Shown here in pieces: positions 13,408-22,154 of a stretch of 64,000 nt of DNA (positions are counted from its first letter, which is position 1; each line of letters opens with the position of its first letter). The translations under genes were made by a program, and so were the position numbers. This DNA is from Scheffersomyces stipitis CBS 6054 (lineage: Eukaryota; Ascomycota; Pichiomycetes; Serinales; Debaryomycetaceae). The DNA is taken from NCBI RefSeq assembly GCF_000209165.1, contig NC_009044.1, positions 496,001-560,000 on the forward strand, in the 5' to 3' direction. The notes under the pieces are model-generated. The model was not told the origin of the DNA. It did not search any database and saw only the letters and a list, made by a program, of their open reading frames with translations.

Positions 13408-14966
13408 TTGAATTGATGTGTACTATAATGTGTTGGTGACCAATGAAAAACAAGAAATTGAACTAGTGAAAAAACCGAAAGTTTGACAATAGGAAATATG
13501 ATAGATATGACCACTTATTAATAGGAATAGCACTTTCAAAGAACTTTGTTAAATTTGGTTGCGGATATAGTTATTCAATATTCGATATTTTGAATCCGCT
13601 GGTATCAAAGACGATGAGATCAGATCAGATAATCAACAATCTCTAATTCTCCAACTAAGCCGAAACGATTTGAAGCTGAAAACGTCTAAAGTCGCCGGAG
13701 TTTGTTATGCTGTCAAATCAGGGAAATCAATTACTAATTTCCACACTGCGAGACTCCTATATCTAATTATCAACAATAATGTATGGGATACTATATTAGG
13801 GCCGCAATAGCTATGTCGTTCGCTCTAAGCACAGCCAATTCAAAGAATGGTCTCGGTCCTGTGCTACTACTTTCCGCTTAGAGAAGAATAGCCTGGGTGT
13901 CCTGGTCTCAGGTTTCTCAGCTGACGAACTAGTTGTTGTGCCGAAAAATCTTCGTTGATTTGAACTGGGTGGATTTTTTGTTTCATTATACTGGTATCTA
14001 CGTGCAGGAAATGTTGCAACTCGATATCGCGTTCGCTGGCCGAGGAGGATGAGGGTAGAAGGGTGTTTTACATCTGGCGTTGGGGCAAAGGCACAGAAAG
14101 GATTTATCCGGTAGAACTTTTATGAGAAAGACTGTTAGAAATAATCCAAATAGACTACTTAGAATTAAAGTGTACAAGCATTGTGTCTATCCTGATTTGA
14201 ATGATTGATATATTAGTCACGTGACTACAACAACCGGTTTTGAACAGGTAGATGTCTTTTAGAGAAAGAAAAGTTGGTAAACAAGTACATTACTTAGATA
14301 GACATTGATAAGTCCTTCATATTAGTAATATCATTGAATATTACAATAAAGGAGGTGTTTAAACCATTTTGTTTTGGTTTTCACTTCATTGAAATCTTTA
14401 ACCGGAAATCATTTTCGGGCAACTGCTTCACAAGAACGATTGCAAAAAAAGCTGGATGAGCATTTCAATATGGTTCAGGTTGAATTTCAGCAACTCGAAA
14501 TGACAAACTGTTTTGATGGGAACAGCTCAAGTTTTGCTTCTGACATAACTTTGGAGAAATTTAGACTTACATCCGTCCTACATTGCTAACTGGTTGTTCG
14601 TGGGTGCAAAAAAAGAAGAAACGTTTACGACACAAAAAGCCAGGGTTCAAAAGCATATAGATAGAGCTACAAGATACAGAAAGCTGAATCAAACAATTTC
14701 AGAATATACGAAAAGATTGTTAAAGCTACTGCCAATATCCGATAGGCGACTGGGCTATGAAGTTTTGTAAGAAGAAAGAAGCAGAATGAATATCCACCCG
14801 ATCTAATTTGTAGAATTCACAACTAGATATATCAAAAAGTCTATCATTAAAACCAAATCACAAAATACTAGCAAAATCTTAGTTATCGAATGAATATGAA
14901 CATACTAGAAAACATTTACATTATAGAGCTCTCAGTTTGTCTATTATTTCCATTTCGTAAACTTCA
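13408..14966. other. Long intergenic region upstream of ITC1 with possible gene relic
   Basis: These 1.56 kb hold no intact gene. A perfect palindrome GTCACGTGAC at 14216-14225 contains a Cbf1-type E-box. About 30 bases later an ATG (14252) opens a short frame, followed by two overlapping open segments in different frames (14350-14589 and 14549-14770) that read like protein. See the pseudogene entry. Confidence 0.5.
14252..14770 (+). pseudogene. Possible decayed or unrecognised spliced gene (weak)
   Basis: Three open pieces lie in a row. From the ATG at 14252 a frame encodes MSFRERKVGKQVHYLDRH and stops at 14306. A second frame, open from 14350 to 14589, encodes a charged helical segment with ERLQKKLDEHFNMVQVEF and no usable early ATG. 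A third, open from 14549 to 14770, encodes DLHPSYIANWLFVGAKKEE and then a Lys/Arg-rich helix ending ISDRRLGYEVL. The last two overlap with a one-base frame offset, so one indel would fuse them. CTAAC near 14586 could be a branch site, but no convincing 5' splice site was found. I do not recognise the protein. It may be a relic, a spliced gene or chance. Confidence 0.3.
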
Positions 14967-16178
14967 TCAGAAAATACCCAACTTCTGGCACGTAGAAAAA
15001 ACCCAGATGAAAAGTTGGCTAACCTTGACAACAGCGACCTTATTCTCATCAACCTCAAGATCAAACTGCTTCTCCTCATCTGTAATTCTCTTTGATCCCG
15101 CCAAAGCCTGAAAACTTTCGTAGAAGTAGTTTCCGAATTTCATTCTGAATGTTAGCTTCACCGACAAATTGCCATCCTCGTCGTAGTAATCAGTAGAGGA
15201 AGGAGTCAACCTCGATAATTCGTCAACAGAGTTCTTTTCGAATTCTTCCTTTCTTTCTTCATCCTCTTTGTGTTTCACCATCTGGTCCGGATAGTCAGAA
15301 ATGACACCGTACTCTGGCAAATCAGCTACTTTCCCGACCTTGCTCAAGAAGTCATACTGAACCGCTGTATTAATCGTCCAAGAGTATAATTTCAAGCGCT
15401 GGATACGAAGCAACGGTAAGAACTTGGTGAGAAATCCTGTTGACCACGTCAGGAAGTAGAGCAAAGAAATTCCTGTTACCTTGAACCGGACAATTCCGGT
15501 CTTGCTATCCTCATCCTTGAGTGTATCAAGGTAGAAATTGTAGTTTATGTAGTGGATGGAGTCTCTCCACGATACTGAAATATGGAACACGTCGAACCAG
15601 ACCCAGCCCAAGGGATTCTTTCCGTGAGAATTCTTGACTAAACTCTGGAAGAACTCGTCTTGGTTCATGTATTTGACGACATTTAAATCCCATACACCCA
15701 ACTGGATACGGTGGAACCACCAGGAGATGTCGTTGTTGACGGCAAGGAGATCGCCAATGATGAACTTCAACACTTTGGCAGGATTAAGACGCTTGATATC
15801 CAACATCAACTTGTGGATGTTAGATCTGGATTCGCTCACATAGTCTACGAACCACTGCAACACTTCGCGGAAAGTTAGAAGCGGTTCTCCACCTTCTTTT
15901 GTCTTCAAGTACTTCAACACCTCCTCGTAGCTAGTCTTAGGAATGTTGTAGTCAGTTTCATTACCCTCGGAATCTACAAACACTCTCTTCGTATTGGGAT
16001 CATGGGAGATGACAATTACTTCGTCGAGGGTGAGCCAAAGGTCTGTTTCTATCACCGTGGCCCCGGTTTCATAGCACTTGTTGAATCCCGTAAGGGTGTT
16101 CTCGGGGTATTCGCCCTTGAATCCTCTGTGGCCCGCTATGACCGGAGATGTATATGTGTCGAGGGAGTCGGATGTCAT
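14967..16178 (-). CDS. PGC1: Glycerophosphodiester phosphodiesterase-domain protein, Pgc1-like
   Basis: Pgc1 is a phospholipase C that degrades phosphatidylglycerol and so limits its level in mitochondria and lipid droplets. The 403-residue protein has the GDPD fold: GHRGFKGEYPENTLTGF near residue 17 (catalytic His-Arg and Glu), ETDLWLTLDEVIVISHDP near 39 (Glu-x-Asp metal ligands and second catalytic His) and LMLDIK near 124. A WxxN-type segment (LYSWTINTAVQYDFL) near the end of the barrel also fits. The C terminus has a short hydrophobic stretch (VSQLFIWVF), compatible with membrane association as in yeast Pgc1. The GDPD family is secure; assignment to PGC1 rather than another GDPD is probable. 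Confidence 0.85.
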   Translation of the reverse strand: MTSDSLDTYTSPVIAGHRGFKGEYPENTLTGFNKCYETGATVIETDLWLTLDEVIVISHDPNTKRVFVDSEGNETDYNIPKTSYEEVLKYLKTKEGGEPLLTFREVLQWFVDYVSESRSNIHKLMLDIKRLNPAKVLKFIIGDLLAVNNDISWWFHRIQLGVWDLNVVKYMNQDEFFQSLVKNSHGKNPLGWVWFDVFHISVSWRDSIHYINYNFYLDTLKDEDSKTGIVRFKVTGISLLYFLTWSTGFLTKFLPLLRIQRLKLYSWTINTAVQYDFLSKVGKVADLPEYGVISDYPDQMVKHKEDEERKEEFEKNSVDELSRLTPSSTDYYDEDGNLSVKLTFRMKFGNYFYESFQALAGSKRITDEEKQFDLEVDENKVAVVKVSQLFIWVFSTCQKLGIF

Positions 16179-17051
16179 TTCTAGGTCGGACTCAGCCGTC
16201 AGTGTCTGTTTGATCTCAAATGAGGTTTACGTCCGAACAACTGGAGCCCTTTATTTGACTGGTGTCGAACGAATACTGCCACCAATATTGAGAATCTGTG
16301 AGAGACAGAAGTTGGTGGTTTTATATAAAATTAATTCTGAGCCCCGTCAGCAGACAAAAGTGTTCTGAATTTCGTGTCTATCCGTTTAGTGTCTGCCTTA
16401 TACGCCAACTACCCCTGGGAACTGTTTAAATAGCCTCCAAAATGCAGACATTTTGTGATACACCACTAACTCCAGCATTCCCACGAATTGAACCGTTACC
16501 TGCTCCACGTTTTTCAGCTATGGTCTCTGCGGCGAAAAACTCTTTTGTCTGTATGCAGTACTGTATCATGCAACTTCCTTCCTCATAAGGTAAGTCCGCG
16601 GCTATTTTTGTCTTTTTTGTCTGCCTCCTTTCGTGCATATTGACATATCAGTTTCTGTCTGTCTGCCTGTGAGTCTTGCTGTGTGTGTTGCAACTCTGTC
16701 TAGAACAGACTTTTTGCAATTAATTTGCACCCAGTCTTAAGTATAGCGAATGTTCTACTAAATGAGTATTACATAGGAATAGTTCTATATGGATATATAT
16801 GGTGGTATTATTGTCAAGAAGAATTGGTCACAAAATCGCCGAAATCTGCGCCTTTAGGTGGAGTTTGGTCACGTCCACAACACCCCACACTTTTTGTCGG
16901 GTGACAGCCCCACTTTGGCTCATATATTCAGATTCAACAAAATTTTGCAATCTTCAACTCTACATCATATGTCCCGGACCACAACAACAAGCCATGGAAT
17001 TCTCGCCAGAACCAGCTCGAATCCCATTGTAGTCTATCTAAATCAATTCTA
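16179..17051. other. Intergenic, PGC1 to NPY1
   Basis: These 873 bases are the PGC1 promoter and the NPY1 3' flank. They contain pyrimidine-rich runs (for example around 16600-16630 and 16650-16700) and AT-rich TATA-like sequence near 16790. Plus-strand ORFs of 76-77 codons at 16799-17088 have no recognisable features. Confidence 0.4.
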
Positions 17052-18518
17052 CTACAACTTGCCTCCGTTCTGCACCTTTCTCTCGTGAGCCTGGTCAATC
17101 ACCATTTTGATCAAGTGATAGGCTACCGATTGTTCCATAGGAATCAAAATGTTTTCTTCGTTGAAATTATCGTCGTCGGCAACTTCATTGGGATACACGA
17201 ACTTTCTGATGAAGTCTACATCGAACCATCTGGCGTCTTCCAATTCTTTATCATGACCCAAGTGGATGTTTTCGTTGACTCCATTGAATTCAACGACTCC
17301 CAAACAACCAATCATCAAGTTACCTGGGAATGGCCAAGGCTGAGTCATCACGAGGTTGATACTCGAGCAAACCACACCGGTTTCTTCCCAGATCTCACGC
17401 TTGGTTGCAACTTCGACAGTTTCGGAAGGCTCCATAAAACCGGCTGTACAGGCATACATGCGGGTAGCAGCGTGTCTCTTTCCAAGGGACAACAAGATTT
17501 TGGTTCTTTCGGCATTGGTAATCGCAGTGATGATCACAGCATCGGTTCTAGGGAAAGATACGTTGGAAACGCTGGCATTATGTACTGGACATGCTGATTT
17601 TCCATTTTCTTTGGTGGCTACATTAGTACACCATAACTTTCCACCTGCGTGGATGGGAATCACTTTGGAACCACACCCAGGACAAAATCGGTTTCTGGTT
17701 AACCAGTCGAAGTACATACTTCCGTGAGAATACAAGGATGCTTCCTTTGATGTAAAGCCCAAGAAATGTCTTCTAGAATGGGTATAGAAGATTCCGTTAT
17801 CCAACGGAGTTGGCTGCGAGTTTTTGGTTGAATTTTCATCGCTCTTTTCCTTGCCGTCGCTGAAAACCTGCAATTCCTTATTGACAAAGTTCAAAATGAT
17901 TTCCGATAATTTCTCTGACTTAGACAAGTCCACAGCATAGTACGGAATGCCCTGATACCTACCCTGGTGGTCCAAATATTTCTCATCCTCGGAGTGAGTA
18001 TCTAAGTCGTCGTCTTCAATTTTCAATCTTTTCAAATCCAAACCGACACTGGCATCCTCGATTCCGAGAAATAAAAATGTGGGTTTACCATTGTCACGCA
18101 AATCGGCATTCTTGTTCTTGTTGTCCTCCTTCCAGGTACGAACTGCTTCATTCCATTCAGGGAGCAGCAGCAAACCAGTCTTGATCACTTGGTGGTCGGG
18201 CGAGGGATCTGATTTCAACTGGTTGGAGCCATTAGTCAAGATGATCAACTTATTTTGCAAGTATTTATTCACCAACGGATTGACGTTGTTGAAGAAGATA
18301 AACCGAGTCAGAGGATGACTCACACTGTTGCCAATGAACTCACTGTCTTCTCTTAGAAATGACACTCTGTTAATTACTTCAGTGCCGAAGTAGATATCGG
18401 GGATCTGATCCGACGACATTTTGTAGTAGCGTTCTCTGGTGTAATGGCGGATGAGCTTCCGAAAAAAGATTCTGGAACGGGGTATCTGTGCTAACAACCG
18501 TGTATTGCCAAGGGACAT
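17052..18518 (-). CDS. NPY1: NADH diphosphatase (Nudix hydrolase) Npy1
   Basis: Npy1 hydrolyses NADH to NMNH and AMP and is also an mRNA-decapping-type NudC hydrolase; yeast Npy1 is peroxisomal. Visible are a Zn ribbon (FCPGCGSKVIP and a second Cys pair), the Nudix box GFMEPSETVEVATKREIWEE with its Gly, Glu and REx-EE residues, and the NADH-specificity array QPWPFPGNLM. The C terminus ends GGKL, at best a weak PTS1. I give the ATG at 18518; the frame is open to 18626, and another ATG at 18419 starts the conserved core (MSSDQIPDIYFG). The 33 residues between 18518 and 18419 are Arg-rich and resemble a mitochondrial presequence. Confidence 0.92.
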   Translation of the reverse strand: MSLGNTRLLAQIPRSRIFFRKLIRHYTRERYYKMSSDQIPDIYFGTEVINRVSFLREDSEFIGNSVSHPLTRFIFFNNVNPLVNKYLQNKLIILTNGSNQLKSDPSPDHQVIKTGLLLLPEWNEAVRTWKEDNKNKNADLRDNGKPTFLFLGIEDASVGLDLKRLKIEDDDLDTHSEDEKYLDHQGRYQGIPYYAVDLSKSEKLSEIILNFVNKELQVFSDGKEKSDENSTKNSQPTPLDNGIFYTHSRRHFLGFTSKEASLYSHGSMYFDWLTRNRFCPGCGSKVIPIHAGGKLWCTNVATKENGKSACPVHNASVSNVSFPRTDAVIITAITNAERTKILLSLGKRHAATRMYACTAGFMEPSETVEVATKREIWEETGVVCSSINLVMTQPWPFPGNLMIGCLGVVEFNGVNENIHLGHDKELEDARWFDVDFIRKFVYPNEVADDDNFNEENILIPMEQSVAYHLIKMVIDQAHERKVQNGGKL

Positions 18519-20082
18519 ACACTCCGAGAAAACAGACAGACAATTGTAGAGAAACTCGAAAAGCAGGCTTGAACAAGAGTAAAACAAATTGAAAAGATAC
18601 ACCAGCTTCGAAATTGGGAACTCCATTATTCAGTTGCGGTATCTGCCGGATTGTATTTCCGATGATTCTTGATAAGTACGCTGATAGAAGCCAGCACGTG
18701 ATTAAACAAACTGTGAAATTTGTAATCCACTCTCCGCCAGACATTCAGAACCCGAAGATTGAGCCACTACAAAATGTGGGGCTAATGTTGCTATCAGCAG
18801 CCAATAGAAACTCTACGTTAATGGTGTCTTGTGGGCAATTGTAGCATACAAAAATATTGCCGAAGTTTTCAGTATAACCGATCTCTTGTTGTCGGAGTTA
18901 AGCACATCTCAACAGATTAGAGTATCTACAAATCAAATATCTGTCTTCATCGCTCTATTAATTTCTCTATGTTGCTCAGATAGAACCAAGACAGATACTG
19001 GAAGAAAAGTAAGAGCGGAAAGAACTTGTTTGTAGCCTTGATGTCCTTCTCTGGGCTGACCTTTGTGTGAAGATGTTTGAAACTTCAAAAGCCTCTCAAT
19101 CATTAACGTAGATTTGGTTCCACGACAGTATTGGGTAGAGAACTGGATCCCTTCCTAGTTATTGTCTCCCTTGTAGGCCATTTGAACAGACAACAACTGC
19201 ATTAGTTTACCATTATGACGTACATTTCGGCCAATGAATTCGAAGTTATGCCGTATGTTCATTTAAACGTTTCATGGTTTATTTTGTTCTTGTTCTTGTA
19301 CTTCTTGCCTCTGCTAAGTTATCATTTCACTTGCTCTCGGCCAATCTTCAGAAATGCCAACAGTCACTATGTTTGAACTCTTCAGCTGCCGGAGATCTTA
19401 CAAGAGGTTGCTTCTGAAGTAATTGTAAAGTCCACTCTTGTTTACACAAGTAGCTGTAGTTCTAATAGTTGCGTTGATGTATTCATACGTCCAGAAACTA
19501 CTCTTCGTGTTCCTATCAAGTTGAAGTATACCTCCATTAATTGGATCTTGGATCAAGTCTGGCTCAATCAAAGATGTCTCCTAATGGAAATATAAGTATG
19601 TAATCAGACACTTCGTAACAGAAACAGAAAATAGATATTTCTATCCCTTAGCAATGCACTGGAAGCGCAAAGCGTCAGAAATTCATCTCCCTGGGGCGTA
19701 TAGTCTATTTTACCATGGATGCAAAAGGTAAGTAGATAAAGTTAATCCCAGGGGTTGCAAAGCGCAAAACCTACAGAAAAAATAAACGGCTGCAAAATAT
19801 TGTTGCAACATATAATGAGAATGTTGCCTTTTTGCATTCTGATCTATGCACAAGTTGTCCTAATATATACAAGTAACCCAATAACCTAAATGAACATTGT
19901 TAGTATAATTTCAAAGTAAATTGTCATCTGCGATAATCTTCTGTATGTGTCAGCTATCTAAGACAGTCTCCTCAATAGTTTTCGGAAGTCTAACGTCTAA
20001 AATATCTTTGCAATCATCATCGTAACAGTAGATTTTCTTGTAAGTATCACAATCTGAACATACCTTTTATCTATTATATGGT
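18519..20082. other. Long intergenic region, NPY1 5' side to MRH4 3' end
   Basis: These ~1.5 kb hold no established gene. A CACGTG is at about 18695-18700. A short plus-strand ORF with an ATG at 19215 could encode a one-helix membrane peptide (separate entry). AT-rich stretches occur around 19770-19900. No tRNA B-box was seen. Confidence 0.4.
19215..19376 (+). CDS. Candidate 53-residue single-pass membrane microprotein
   Basis: This short ORF starts MTYISANEFEVMPYVHLNVS, continues with a strongly hydrophobic stretch (WFILFLFLYFLPLLSYHF) and ends in a small polar tail with two Arg. It has one predicted transmembrane helix with positive charge on the C-terminal side. The layout loosely recalls ATP synthase subunit 8 (MP start, Trp-led helix), but so short a hydrophobic peptide matches many things by composition, so I infer no function. 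A chance ORF is the main alternative. Confidence 0.25.
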   Translation: MTYISANEFEVMPYVHLNVSWFILFLFLYFLPLLSYHFTCSRPIFRNANSHYV

Positions 20083-21864
20083 TTAACCCATTTGAATGCC
20101 TCTCTTGACGGCATTTGGCAAGCCCAGAAGCCATGCCTTGTTCTTCTTTTTATCAACAATAAGAATTACTCTTCCCGACTGGTTCATTCTTCCGGTTCTC
20201 CCGATTCGATGGACCAAATCTACCGAGTTGTGTGGAATATCCATGATTATAACATTTTTGATACCCACAAAGTTTACACCTCTAGCCATCAAGTCTGAAG
20301 TTACCAACACCTTGATTTTGCTGTTGAGTGGATCTTCTTCGATAGACTCGGCCGGCTTAATGAATGGTTCGAGCTTCTCAGATCTTTCCTCTGGCTTATC
20401 CTCACCCGTGATTCCAATCACATCCTCAGGTCTGTGACTGAACTTGTTAACCAAAGTATCAACCAACGAATTAACACTTTCCTTCTTGTTTACAAATACA
20501 ATGACTCTCTTAACCAAACCTGGTTCTGTACCGTCCCTGGTAATTGCATACAAAGCTTGAGCAAGTGCTCTAGTTTTGGAACCATGGTATGGGGAAAGCT
20601 CCGAATCAATGACACTCACCTTGATTTGTTTGGGAAGTTTGTGCAACGAAGGTGTGACGATGTTGATGATAGAATCGTCGGTAGGAAATATACGGTTGAG
20701 AGTGGTCTGAAACCTCTTTGGAATGGTAGCCGAACAAATGATGAGATCACGAAGTTTCTTAAACTTCTCGATTACTGGCATAGTAGTTTCAATCCACGAC
20801 TCATCCATAAGAGTATCAGCTTCATCTAGAACACAATACTCTACATGGTTCAAGAATCTGTATGGACGATTGACGTTTTGTAACTTTGAGAGAGATGCCA
20901 ATTTTCCAGGAGTAGTTACTAATACATCGACTCTGCCCTTAAGACAACGATCGAATAACTTTTTGTGAGCTTCTCCTGAACCCCATTTCAAGATAGACAA
21001 GTTCAACGACCCGTTTTGTTCAGGTAATTGCAAGAATTCCTTGAGTCGAGAATTGGCACCAATCTTCTCAACGTCAAATTTAATGCTATTGGCACGTTCC
21101 AAGGTGGAATATACCTGTTCAACAAGATCGTGGGTAGGAACTAAAACAACAGATTTGACCATTTGGGCATTTCTAGAAGCTCGGTACTTCTCTTCTGAGC
21201 TTTCGTACAAGCCAAATTCGTCTTCTTTCAATTTTGACAATAAACTCGACAAATAAGCCCAGGTCTTTCCAGAGCCAGTTTCAGCGGCAAGAGTGAACAC
21301 TTTGAGTTTCTGAAGCGAATTGATCTTTTTGAATTCTTCGTTAACGAGATCGGCAGTAGATGGAGCAGATTTGCGGCCAGCCAGCACTTCTTCCTCTTTG
21401 ACATTCTTGTTGTTCTTCAACCGAGGTTGGTTGATCTTCCTGATAGCAGCAACTTGAATTGGAGTCGGCTTGAGAACCAACTCATCTTTTGACTGGTAGC
21501 GAGGTCCCTTCATATTGTATGTTGACTTGATTTCAGCTACCATGGCTGCCCTCACAGTCGGAAAAATCCGAAGTTGTTCGAAAGTCGAGATGGAGTCAAG
21601 TCCAGAAGACGATTTCTCATAGACTTTTTTAGATGGTTGATGCAATTGAGAGAATTTACCCGACTGAAACACAGCCTTAGACAGTTGAGACTCTGGCTGT
21701 GAAGAATTTGTTCCATTGGCACGATTAGCTCCGTTGGCACCTCTTTTTAGACCTTTCCAAGCCTGTATTTTCGAGCCAGACTTGCGATGAGACACCGCAT
21801 ATGCTCGAAAGAAAAGAGTAGAATTTGCTCCCAACGACGCCAGCTGAGCTCTAAGTGGAAACAT
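20083..21864 (-). CDS. MRH4: Mitochondrial DEAD-box RNA helicase Mrh4
   Basis: Mrh4 is needed for assembly of the mitochondrial large ribosomal subunit. The ATG at 21864 (593 residues) begins MFPLRAQLASLGANS, a plausible presequence; the in-frame extension to 21888 starts with GTG and is not used. Helicase motifs in order: Q-motif region PTPIQVAAI, motif I ETGSGKT near 190, motif II LDEAD near 345, motif III SAT near 375, and motif VI HRIGRTGR near 550. The N-terminal FEQLRIFPTVRAAMV matches the Mrh4 pre-helicase region. It is transcribed divergently from RSM23, another mitoribosome gene, through a 290-base promoter, which suggests co-regulation. Confidence 0.92.
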   Translation of the reverse strand: MFPLRAQLASLGANSTLFFRAYAVSHRKSGSKIQAWKGLKRGANGANRANGTNSSQPESQLSKAVFQSGKFSQLHQPSKKVYEKSSSGLDSISTFEQLRIFPTVRAAMVAEIKSTYNMKGPRYQSKDELVLKPTPIQVAAIRKINQPRLKNNKNVKEEEVLAGRKSAPSTADLVNEEFKKINSLQKLKVFTLAAETGSGKTWAYLSSLLSKLKEDEFGLYESSEEKYRASRNAQMVKSVVLVPTHDLVEQVYSTLERANSIKFDVEKIGANSRLKEFLQLPEQNGSLNLSILKWGSGEAHKKLFDRCLKGRVDVLVTTPGKLASLSKLQNVNRPYRFLNHVEYCVLDEADTLMDESWIETTMPVIEKFKKLRDLIICSATIPKRFQTTLNRIFPTDDSIINIVTPSLHKLPKQIKVSVIDSELSPYHGSKTRALAQALYAITRDGTEPGLVKRVIVFVNKKESVNSLVDTLVNKFSHRPEDVIGITGEDKPEERSEKLEPFIKPAESIEEDPLNSKIKVLVTSDLMARGVNFVGIKNVIIMDIPHNSVDLVHRIGRTGRMNQSGRVILIVDKKKNKAWLLGLPNAVKRGIQMG

Positions 21865-22154
21865 ATTTATCAGCACATCTGTGTGCACCTTTAAGATGTC
21901 GAAGATGTGGGAGAATATAGTAGGGTATTCTACTTAGAGAAACAGGATGAGGAAGAAGTGAAAAATTTCGCAGACACTTTTTTTGCGCGCTTCCACCACG
22001 AAATCCTCCCATAGAATCAAGATGTCGTGCGCAACCCAGTTGAAAAATTTCCAATTTGGAGCTTAACTATGCGAGTCGTTAACTATGACTTGATGAAAAG
22101 TCGGTCGTTTTCCATAAAGAACCCTCCCAATTACAACGTCAACAACTTTGGAAC
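21865..22154. promoter_or_regulatory. Bidirectional MRH4-RSM23 promoter with two TGAAAAATTT (RRPE/RGE) elements
   Basis: The exact decamer TGAAAAATTT occurs at 21959-21968 and 22041-22050, and GGATGAGG, a PAC-like core, near 21946. In Candida albicans the AATTTT-type growth element is shared by rRNA-processing and mitochondrial ribosomal protein genes, whereas S. cerevisiae lost it from the latter (established comparative work). Both genes here serve the mitoribosome, so joint growth control is a good inference. Confidence 0.7.

Noticed and set aside
18850..18930. Sequence resembling part of 5S rRNA (CCGATCTC ... GGAGTTAAGC)
   Set aside because: The match is short and patchy, and the internal control boxes and pairing stems are not present. 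Probably chance.
19215..19376. Calling the 53-residue ORF a nuclear ATP8
   Set aside because: The likeness is only in length, an MP dipeptide and a hydrophobic helix. Yeast ATP8 is mitochondrially encoded, and the conserved C-terminal basic motif is missing.
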